From contig CAJWER010000203.1 of NCBI GenBank assembly GCA_913030785.1, positions 1 to 5,519 on the forward strand: DNA of 5,519 nucleotides, written 5' to 3'. The translations under genes were made by a program, and so were the position numbers. This stretch comes from an uncultured Chloroflexota bacterium (GTDB lineage Bacteria; Chloroflexota; Dehalococcoidia; Lucifugimonadales; CAJWER01). Each line of letters starts with the position of its first letter. The first letter of the stretch is position 1. Positions 1 through 5,519 of this stretch are shown here, in pieces. The notes beneath the pieces are model-generated. The model saw only the letters and a program-made list of their open reading frames with translations, was not told the origin of the DNA and did not search any database.

Positions 1-753
1 GCCGAAGCGGTGGCTGAGATGGGCGGATCGCCCGTGATCCTCGATGTTGCGGGTCCTGCCGCTACAGAACGCGCTAGATCCATCGTAGACTCCTATGGGG
101 TAAAGAGCCTGGGCGTGGAGACCGACGTCACCAGCACAAGCAGCGTGAAAGACGCTCTGGCAAAGACGCTGGACTCCCTGGGCCGAGTGGATGTGTTGAT
201 CAACAACGCCGCGAACGACCCGAAGGTGGGCGGGGCGGACGACTCTGGCGAACAGTGGTCAAGGCTGGAAAATTTCCCTCTGGAGATGTGGCAGAAGGAT
301 CTGGCGGTCGGACTCACGGGCGCTCACCTATGCAGCCAGATCATCGGAGGACACCTGGCCAAGCAACGCAAGGGCGTGATCCTGAATATCGCATCCGATC
401 TTGGTGTGATCGCGCCGGACCAGCGAATATACCGCCAGCCTGGACTCCCCGACGACCGGCAACCGGTCAAGCCGGTGACCTATTCGGTGGTCAAGGCGGG
501 GCTGATAGGGCTGACGAGATACCTCGCGACCTATTGGGCCGAATCAGGCGTACGGGTCAATGCAATATCCCCGGGCGGCATGTACGCAGCTCAGGACGAT
601 GAGTTCGTGCAACGGCTCACCAACCTGATACCTATGGGGCGCATGGCCAACCATGACGAGTACAAGGCCGCAATCGTATTCCTTATTTCAGACGCATCTT
701 CGTACATGACCGGGGCAAATCTGATCGTTGATGGTGGTAGAACCACGTGGTGA
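1..753 (+). CDS. Short-chain dehydrogenase/reductase, PtmA-like, 5'-truncated by window edge
   Basis: This is a partial classical SDR oxidoreductase, an NAD(P)-dependent cytosolic enzyme. The frame is open from base 1, and the N-terminal Gly-rich Rossmann motif that should precede the visible sequence is missing, so the true start lies upstream. The GTG at 10 is only the first start-like codon in view. Visible SDR hallmarks are Asn-Asn-Ala at 202-210, the catalytic Ser at 394-396, the Tyr-x-x-x-Lys pair with Tyr at 481-483 and Lys at 493-495, the Pro-Gly-Gly turn after the sixth strand, and the C-terminal GANLIVDGG motif. From memory, the stretch running from APDQRIY through SPGGMY to SDASSYMTGAN resembles the PtmA-type SDRs in legionaminic-acid/flagellin-glycan clusters more than fatty-acid FabG enzymes. 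The exact substrate cannot be read from sequence. The stop is 31 bases before the next gene, so co-transcription is likely. SDR assignment is firm; the PtmA-like subgroup is moderate. Confidence 0.93.
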   Translation, partial: AEAVAEMGGSPVILDVAGPAATERARSIVDSYGVKSLGVETDVTSTSSVKDALAKTLDSLGRVDVLINNAANDPKVGGADDSGEQWSRLENFPLEMWQKDLAVGLTGAHLCSQIIGGHLAKQRKGVILNIASDLGVIAPDQRIYRQPGLPDDRQPVKPVTYSVVKAGLIGLTRYLATYWAESGVRVNAISPGGMYAAQDDEFVQRLTNLIPMGRMANHDEYKAAIVFLISDASSYMTGANLIVDGGRTTW

Positions 754-771
754 TGATTTATGGTCGCAAAC

Positions 772-777
772 GGAAGA
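772..777 (+). promoter_or_regulatory. Ribosome binding site for the TTG start at 785
   Basis: GGAAGA lies seven bases upstream of the TTG at 785. It supports this rare start: an in-frame TGA at 779-781 excludes any earlier one, and the first downstream in-frame ATG is about 80 codons in, after essential pyruvate kinase motifs. Confidence 0.6.
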
Positions 778-784
778 TTGAAAA

Positions 785-2953
785 TTGAACGCTGATTCCA
801 ACAAAACCATACTTTGCACGCTGGGCCCAGCTTCGCTGAACGCCGACACGATCAAGCGACTCGCTCAGCTCGGCGTGGACCTGTTCCGACTGAACCTGTC
901 TCACACGCGGGTAGACCAGTTGGAAGGGCTAATCAGCCTGATTCAGGCCAATTCAGATGTGCCAATCTGCCTCGACACGCAGGGGGCACAGGTCAGGACC
1001 GGTCCCCTACCCGATGGTGAAATGAAGTTGGAAACGGACACCGTAGTTAGCCTCGTGGACACCACGAACGAGACGGGTCCCAACGAGGTGCCTCTATATC
1101 CGGCGTCGGTGCTGCCCCAACTGATGGTCGGCGACGTGGTCAGCATCGACTTCAACATCGCCTCAGTCCAGGTGCTGGCGACATCGCCTGTCATCCGAGC
1201 AAGGGTGCTCTCCGCGGGGAGGATAGGCTCGAACAAGGCGGCCTCCATCGATCGCCACATCTTTCTGGACCCCCTAACGGATGTCGATTTGGCCGCCATC
1301 GATCTGGGCCTGCACCTGGGCATCAAGAACGTCGCACTCTCCTTTGCCAACCGGCAAGCCGCCGTGGAGGAGCTTCGAAAACTGGTGGGTGACGACGTAA
1401 AAATTATCGCCAAGGTCGAAAGCCGGACCAGCCTGGACAATCTGGACGGTATCATGGAGGCTGCCGACGCCATCCTGATAGACCGCGGTGACATGGGACG
1501 CGAGGTGGCGATAGAGTATCTGCCCTTCGTGCAGAAAAAGATCATCGCCGAGGCCAACGCCGCCGGGGTGCCGGTGTACGTGGCCACCAACCTCCTGGAG
1601 TCGATGATGGTCAACCCCCGGCCTACCCGGGCCGAGGCCAACGACGTGATAAACACGCTGCTGGACGGCGCCGATGGGCTCGTGCTGGCTGCCGAAACGG
1701 CTATCGGCGCATATCCCGTTGGTTCCGTCAGGATGATTCGGTCCCTCATTCGTCATCATGAGGCCCAGGGCACCTTCTCCCTTGACCAGTTCGACTCACA
1801 CCTCGGCTCCGGCCTTATCTCTGCCCATGGGGGACGACTGATCGAACGGCTGGTTCGCGAACAGGACGCCCAGGGCATGAATGGGCTGCCCCGGTTGGAG
1901 ATCGGTGAATCGGAGATGCTGGACGTGCGGCAGATCGCCATAGGAACATTTTCCCCACTTGAGGGGTTCATGGACCGCGAAATTCTGGAGTCGGTGCTGG
2001 AGAAGAACCGCCTGCCCGATGGGACGGCCTGGCCAATGCCGATATTGCTGCAGGTCACAGCCGACGCCGACTATCCGGCCGGGGAGACCGTCGCCCTCAC
2101 ATACCAGAACCGGGCGCGGGCCATTATCGCCGTCGATGAGGTCTTTTCTTACGACCTGGAGAGATTGGCCAAGGGCTGGTTCGGCACCACGGACACAAAA
2201 CATCCGGGGGTGAAGCGTCTGCTCCAGGGGGGCGACCGTTTCGTCGCCGGCAAGGTGAGTTTGCTGCCTCATGCCATGGCGAATCGAGAGGCATACGAGC
2301 TGACTCCGGCGCAGGCTCGGCGGGTCTTCGAGAGCCGTGAGTGGCAGCGGGTGGTAGGTTTCCATACCCGCAATGTGCCTCACCGGGCCCACGAGTATCT
2401 GCAGCTAACCGCCCTCGCGAACAACCAGTGTGACGGCATCTTCATCCACCCGGTCACCGGACCGAAAAAAACAGGCGACTTCTCGGGTGGCATCACTCTC
2501 AAGGCCTATCAGCTGCTGATCGATCAACACTACCCGCCGGGCGCCGCGGTACTAGGAGGATTCGTCACGTACTCTCGGTACGCCGGCCCTCGAGAGGCGG
2601 TGTTTACTGCCCTATGCCGTCAGAATTTCGGCTGCAGCCATTTCATAGTGGGCCGGGACCACACCGGCGTGGGCGATTTCTATCCACCAGACGCCTCCCA
2701 ACGGCTGTTTGACGAGATTGGGGACATTGGCATTGAGCCGGTCTTTTTCGACTCGGTCTACTACTGCCAGCGGTGCCGAAACCACGTCGAGGGTTGTGAG
2801 CACGGGAGGGAGTTCAGCCAGGAGATCAGCGGTACCCAGGCCCGCGAGGTCCTGCGACAAGGCGGCACCCTGCCCGACTGGTTTATCCGGACATCGGTTT
2901 CCCAGCTCATCGTCAGGGAACTTGCCAACGGCGGAGAGGTTTTCGCCGAATAA
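785..2953 (+). CDS. sat: Pyruvate kinase-ATP sulfurylase fusion protein
   Basis: This single uninterrupted 722-residue frame carries two enzymes. Residues about 5-330 match the pyruvate kinase barrel (PEP + ADP to pyruvate + ATP): TLGPAS at 12-17, Arg35/Asn37/Ser39 in RLNLSH, Asp64-Thr65, Lys210 and Glu212 in AKVES, Asp236 in RGDMG, Thr268 in ATNLLESM, PRPTRAE at 278-284 and AETA at 303-306. A shortened lid-like segment spans about 74-165. The usual C-terminal regulatory domain is absent. Residues about 345-715 are a full-length homomeric ATP sulfurylase (ATP + sulfate to APS + PPi): PUA-like start HGGRL at 348, SPLEGFM, the nucleotide motif Arg529-Asn530-x-x-His533-x-x-His536, RYAGPREA, GRDH at 623-626, a probable zinc site Cys661/Cys664/Cys671/His673, and SGTQAR. 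His527 replaces the usual Gln of the sulfate site. Translation starts at TTG; the stop overlaps the CysC start. Both domains look catalytically competent, but activity and coupling are inferred. Confidence 0.95.
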   Translation: MNADSNKTILCTLGPASLNADTIKRLAQLGVDLFRLNLSHTRVDQLEGLISLIQANSDVPICLDTQGAQVRTGPLPDGEMKLETDTVVSLVDTTNETGPNEVPLYPASVLPQLMVGDVVSIDFNIASVQVLATSPVIRARVLSAGRIGSNKAASIDRHIFLDPLTDVDLAAIDLGLHLGIKNVALSFANRQAAVEELRKLVGDDVKIIAKVESRTSLDNLDGIMEAADAILIDRGDMGREVAIEYLPFVQKKIIAEANAAGVPVYVATNLLESMMVNPRPTRAEANDVINTLLDGADGLVLAAETAIGAYPVGSVRMIRSLIRHHEAQGTFSLDQFDSHLGSGLISAHGGRLIERLVREQDAQGMNGLPRLEIGESEMLDVRQIAIGTFSPLEGFMDREILESVLEKNRLPDGTAWPMPILLQVTADADYPAGETVALTYQNRARAIIAVDEVFSYDLERLAKGWFGTTDTKHPGVKRLLQGGDRFVAGKVSLLPHAMANREAYELTPAQARRVFESREWQRVVGFHTRNVPHRAHEYLQLTALANNQCDGIFIHPVTGPKKTGDFSGGITLKAYQLLIDQHYPPGAAVLGGFVTYSRYAGPREAVFTALCRQNFGCSHFIVGRDHTGVGDFYPPDASQRLFDEIGDIGIEPVFFDSVYYCQRCRNHVEGCEHGREFSQEISGTQAREVLRQGGTLPDWFIRTSVSQLIVRELANGGEVFAE

Positions 2954-2955
2954 TG
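2933..2955 (+). promoter_or_regulatory. Stop/start overlap (TAATG) with upstream Shine-Dalgarno-like GGAGAGG
   Basis: The TAA stop of the fusion gene (2951-2953) shares its last base with the ATG of the kinase gene (2953-2955). GGAGAGG at 2933-2939 lies inside the fusion coding region, 13 bases before the ATG, rather far for an optimal site. The arrangement suggests translational coupling, which would tie kinase output to the fusion enzyme. A second ATG at 2958 is out of frame with the kinase and is not used for it. Confidence 0.65.
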
Positions 2956-3585
2956 GGATGCCGGGTAGCATGGCTGACAGGACTGTCAGGCGCGGGCAAG
3001 AGCACGATCGCCCGGCGCGTCGCTGAGGCTCTAGAAGCGGAGGGCCAAAGGGTTCTGGTGTTGGATGGCGATGCCGTCCGATCGACCGCGAGCCCCAAAC
3101 TCGGGTTCAGCCGCGACGACATCCACGAGAACAACCAGAGATTCATCGAGATGTGCATCGAGTCCATGCCTGACTATGACTATATCCTTGTACCGAAAAT
3201 CTCCCCGTTTCGGGAACATCGTGCGGAAGTCCGCAGGGAGATGGGGACGGCATACGTCGAAGTGTACGTTCACGCCTCCCTGGACGAGGTGACCAGACGC
3301 GACCCCAAGGGGCTGTACCAAAAGGCGAGGGAGGGCGTGTTGACCGGCATGGTCGGGGTTTCGCCAGAGGTGCCGTACGAACCCCCTGAGGATGCTGAAG
3401 TCGTGCTGCACACAGAAAAGCTCACCGTGGCCGCCTGTGGCGCAACGTTGGCGGACTATCTGCTGGCGCGGCAAGTGGAGTCGCGGCTAGATTCAAGGGC
3501 CGTAAGTAAACCTGCTGACACATCCGCCCCTATCGTACCGACAGCCCGTCGAAGTGGTCGAAGCAATGCAAATAGCGGTATCTAA
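2953..3585 (+). CDS. cysC: Adenylylsulfate kinase family protein (CysC-like)
   Basis: This 210-residue cytosolic P-loop kinase is predicted to convert APS + ATP to PAPS + ADP, the second step of sulfate activation. Visible motifs are the Walker A GLSGAGKST at 10-18, DGDAVR at 38-43, LGFS at 50-53, ISPFREHR at 83-90, the EVYV strand at 103-106 and RDPKGLYQKAR at 116-126. Spacing through these motifs matches E. coli CysC, with no internal deletion. Two positions expected to contact APS differ from the well-studied enzymes: Ile57 stands where DR of the DRxEN motif has Arg, and Met133 where FTGI has Phe; Phe52 and Asn60 are kept. The last 35 to 40 residues are rich in Ser, Arg, Ala and Pro and look disordered. 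Its start overlaps the stop of the fusion gene, which makes its expected substrate, so APS kinase is the best call. Because APS-kinase homologues such as Campylobacter Cj1415 act on other nucleotides, the substrate is less certain than the family. Confidence 0.9.
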   Translation: MGCRVAWLTGLSGAGKSTIARRVAEALEAEGQRVLVLDGDAVRSTASPKLGFSRDDIHENNQRFIEMCIESMPDYDYILVPKISPFREHRAEVRREMGTAYVEVYVHASLDEVTRRDPKGLYQKAREGVLTGMVGVSPEVPYEPPEDAEVVLHTEKLTVAACGATLADYLLARQVESRLDSRAVSKPADTSAPIVPTARRSGRSNANSGI

Positions 3586-3608
3586 GCTATGATCCAGTCG
3601 AAAAAATT

Positions 3609-4415
3609 ATGCCCGCTAAACTAGCAATCAAACCTATGCTTCGCCTGCTTCGCCGCCTGGTCGATTGGCGCTATGGGCCGAAGATCGAATTCTACCTAAG
3701 GGCGGTGGAGGACCGGTATCGCAAGCTGTTGCCATCTGTCTGCTCACAGGTCGATGCGTTGTCGAAGTACGACAGGCATCTGCTTGATTGCCACATCGCT
3801 TCAGCAGCGAAGGCTCCAAATCTGTTGAAAGTTAAAATACGATTGGCGTCCACCAAAGATTTTGTGGAGCGGTGTGTCGGGACAATAGGTCCGAGCGATG
3901 CGGTGGTTGATGTCGGCGCAGCTAGTGGAGTATTCCTCCAAATGCTTGGCAAGTCGGAGATGGCTGTCGAGGCATGGAAGCCAGCCTTGCAATATCTACG
4001 GCAGGCGGGCATCGCGGCAGTTGAGGCTGGAGAAGAAGGGCTGCCGTTCGCAAACAATCACTTTGACTACGGCTTTGCATTAGAGACCCTGGAACATGTC
4101 ACTGACCCAGTGGGCACCTTACGGGAGATAGGCCGAGTCTGTCAGAAGGGTGTGTTCATAAGCATACCCTATCGTGAGACCTCGCAAGTGGTTGCACCGA
4201 AGGTTATCGGAACTGTGACTGATCAGCACATCTTTGAACTCTCACATGGCGATTTCGACCGGATGGCTGCCCACTGCGGCCTTGTTGTTCGGGCCAGTGA
4301 GAGGGTGTGGCTTCAGGACTGTGGGGCGGGCATCGAGTATTTCCTGCGACGCAGATCAGGATTTCACAAACCGTCTGTTTGGCTGTTCTACCTGACACGA
4401 CGGGAATCAAGGTAG
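3609..4415 (+). CDS. Class I SAM-dependent methyltransferase
   Basis: The 268-residue product carries a methyltransferase domain of the Methyltransf_11 kind. Motif I is VVDVGAASG at 99-107, where Ala-Ala-Ser replaces the commoner Cys-Gly-x. The end of the second strand has Glu121, a candidate SAM-ribose ligand. Motifs II and III follow as LPFANNHFDYGFALETLEHV at 145-164, then LREIGRV and the GVFISIPYRE strand. The first 90 residues are basic and helical-looking with no clear signal peptide, and may bind the acceptor. The ATG at 3609 is the first possible start after an in-frame TAG at 3573, but it has no good Shine-Dalgarno sequence; Met at 3636 is an alternative. The gene begins 23 bases after the kinase gene. 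Its base composition is lower in GC than the upstream genes (26 of 60 in row 3781-3840), a hint of separate origin. A sugar or glycan O-/N-methyltransferase is a context inference; the acceptor is unknown. Confidence 0.87.
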   Translation: MPAKLAIKPMLRLLRRLVDWRYGPKIEFYLRAVEDRYRKLLPSVCSQVDALSKYDRHLLDCHIASAAKAPNLLKVKIRLASTKDFVERCVGTIGPSDAVVDVGAASGVFLQMLGKSEMAVEAWKPALQYLRQAGIAAVEAGEEGLPFANNHFDYGFALETLEHVTDPVGTLREIGRVCQKGVFISIPYRETSQVVAPKVIGTVTDQHIFELSHGDFDRMAAHCGLVVRASERVWLQDCGAGIEYFLRRRSGFHKPSVWLFYLTRRESR

Positions 4416-4508
4416 TGCGGGCGTGGCTCCAGACCAGCTCGCGGGTCTGCCTGGCCTCTGTCGGGTGGCAGAATGGTCCGTTGATAGGCTTTCCGGGCGA
4501 CGAGCCAC
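4416..4508 (+). other. Short gap between methyltransferase and terminal ORF
   Basis: These 93 bases hold no supported gene. The only structure I see is a six-base inverted repeat, CAGACC at 4430-4435 and GGTCTG at 4444-4449, with an eight-base loop and no following T-run, so it is not a convincing terminator. No clear promoter boxes were recognised. Confidence 0.5.
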
Positions 4509-5519
4509 ATGTCAGGTAACTGGGCAGTTGTCCAGAACGTCTGGGACATCGAGAGAGCCCTTGCCCTCGATGGAGCGAAGTCGGGGTCGCTCTCGTTTCT
4601 GGCGACCTCTGCAGCCGCCTACTTCGCCCTGATGGATCGAGGCGTGCCCTGCCGCGGGACTCACGAATACACGTCCCGTGAATCGACCAACGAGATCGCG
4701 GCCGAGAATTTTGTCGGACTAAGGAGTCTTACGCTTCGCCTAGACGAGGCTGTCCATGAGCGTGTACCTGGCATGCCGGAAGGGTTCAAGCCATTCGAGG
4801 CCTTTGAATCCGATTTCAAGAAGGTCGTCGACGCAGCTTCATTCGCGATGATGGAACTTCTCAGATTCGCGCGAGCGGAGTCGCCGAGCGAGCTCTTGTA
4901 TTGGGACGACAGCCAGGAGCACCACCACACCGAATCCTCGGAAGTTGCCCCTCCCCGGGGCGAGGTGGAACTAGGGAAACAGACGCTGGCTTCGGAGTTC
5001 CTCGCCGAACGAGATTGGTGGTCCGGACTTGGTGTTGAGACCACCCGAGTGCCTGGCCCAACCAGGCCCTCGGTCGCCGGCCCGTCGAGGAGCTGGCGTC
5101 GCAGGATACGTTCGGCCCTTAATCCGAACCGGACCGAGGGCGTAAGAATCCTCGGTCGGACGATGACCTCTGCCCTGTTTCGCGGCGGTCGTCGACCGCT
5201 GCTGGTGGTCGGGAAGTCGGACAACGCCGTCTCCTTCGTGAAGCATTCGATAGCGACCCATCAGGTGCAGGTCGATTGGTGGACCCACAATCTTTACAAG
5301 CCAGTCCGCATGAACACGTTGGGTGGTATTCGGCTGAACGGCGCCTTGAACGGAGGTCCCAATGTCCTCCCTACACGGGTCGCACCAGGAATTGGAATCG
5401 ATCCGATCGCCGCACATGTCCGGTGGCACCATGAAGCCGACGAGGAGCTTGTGGCCAACTCAATTCAGAAGCGCCTTCGCGACCTCTCGGCGAGAGTCCC
5501 GAGGCTGTTGTCAGTTTAC
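4509..5519 (+). CDS. Unassigned protein, possible polysaccharide biosynthesis protein, 3'-truncated
   Basis: A frame of 337 codons opens at ATG 4509 and runs past the right edge without a stop. An in-frame TAG at 4485 means this ATG is the first possible start; no strong Shine-Dalgarno precedes it. I do not recognise a family with certainty. Residues 28-47 form a hydrophobic strand-helix-turn unit (FLATSAAAYFALMDRGVP) followed by an acidic, Asn/Glu-rich helix. This reminds me of the N-terminal Rossmann-like half of surface-carbohydrate proteins and GT-B-like transferases. A linker with three consecutive His (138-140) and many Pro, Arg and Ser follows. A second strand-helix unit begins at RPLLVVGKS (about 229-237), which could open another Rossmann-like domain. 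No signal peptide or membrane segment is obvious. The opposite-strand frame over 4661-5224 is Ser/Arg-rich and looks like its shadow. A coding call is likely; a function in glycan assembly rests mainly on context. Confidence 0.72.
   Translation, partial: MSGNWAVVQNVWDIERALALDGAKSGSLSFLATSAAAYFALMDRGVPCRGTHEYTSRESTNEIAAENFVGLRSLTLRLDEAVHERVPGMPEGFKPFEAFESDFKKVVDAASFAMMELLRFARAESPSELLYWDDSQEHHHTESSEVAPPRGEVELGKQTLASEFLAERDWWSGLGVETTRVPGPTRPSVAGPSRSWRRRIRSALNPNRTEGVRILGRTMTSALFRGGRRPLLVVGKSDNAVSFVKHSIATHQVQVDWWTHNLYKPVRMNTLGGIRLNGALNGGPNVLPTRVAPGIGIDPIAAHVRWHHEADEELVANSIQKRLRDLSARVPRLLSVY

Noticed and set aside
943..1749. Long minus-strand frame of 268 codons opposite the pyruvate kinase region
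   Set aside because: Ser/Arg/Thr-rich with no recognisable motif, and antiparallel to a gene with clear pyruvate kinase motifs; a GC-rich shadow frame.
1796..2392. Minus-strand frame of 198 codons opposite the ATP sulfurylase region
   Set aside because: No domain signature, and the plus strand carries the conserved enzyme motifs across the same bases.
3549..3564. Imperfect tandem repeat containing GTCGAAG twice
   Set aside because: Two copies of seven bases inside the kinase tail; too short to call a repeat element.
4430..4449. Inverted repeat CAGACC/GGTCTG as a possible terminator
   Set aside because: Only six base pairs, an eight-base loop and no T-run follow; easily expected by chance.
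4423..4632. Small plus-strand frame starting in the gap after the methyltransferase
   Set aside because: Overlaps the start of the longer frame at 4509, no family resemblance, and Arg/Ser/Pro-rich composition typical of out-of-frame reading.
4661..5224. Minus-strand frame of 187 codons near the right edge
   Set aside because: Very rich in Ser and Arg without a hydrophobic core pattern; the plus-strand frame from 4509 is longer, open to the edge and more protein-like.
1..5519. CRISPR array, tRNA, rRNA, insertion sequence or attachment site
   Set aside because: No regularly spaced repeats, cloverleaf-like segment, transposase-like frame or paired terminal repeats were seen; nearly all bases are explained by plus-strand coding regions.

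Overview
This window looks like part of a bacterial surface-glycan or secondary-metabolite locus with its own sulfate-activation enzymes. It is mostly GC-rich: one sampled 60-base row at 2401-2460 has 38 G/C. All five genes lie on the + strand and are closely packed, consistent with one operon. Shine-Dalgarno-like sequences, a TTG start and a stop/start overlap indicate a bacterium. I cannot name the taxon from sequence alone, though it resembles environmental or metagenomic DNA more than a familiar model genome.

Layout: (1) 1-753, the 3' part of a short-chain dehydrogenase whose C-terminal half resembles PtmA-type SDRs of nonulosonate/flagellin-glycan clusters. (2) 785-2953, an uninterrupted 722-codon gene that joins a pyruvate kinase catalytic region (about residues 5-330) to a complete ATP sulfurylase (about residues 345-715). 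(3) 2953-3585, an APS-kinase-family protein (CysC) whose ATG overlaps the stop of the fusion gene. (4) 3609-4415, a class I SAM-dependent methyltransferase with visibly lower GC. (5) 4509 to the right edge, an open reading frame of at least 337 codons with no stop in the window. It is probably a polysaccharide-biosynthesis protein, but I do not firmly recognise it.

How the genes may work together: ATP sulfurylase makes APS and pyrophosphate from ATP and sulfate, and APS kinase makes PAPS and ADP from APS and ATP. A pyruvate kinase domain could use PEP to turn that ADP back into ATP beside the site that needs it. No APS or PAPS reductase is visible, so sulfate donation to a glycan or metabolite by a sulfotransferase outside the window is a better guess than assimilation to cysteine. 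The flanking SDR, methyltransferase and terminal ORF fit sugar synthesis and decoration.

The most notable feature is the pyruvate kinase-ATP sulfurylase fusion. Several binding-site positions also differ from textbook enzymes: Gln69 at the pyruvate kinase K+-dependence position, His527 at the sulfate-binding Gln of ATP sulfurylase, and Ile57 and Met133 in the APS pocket of the kinase. These leave room for an altered substrate.
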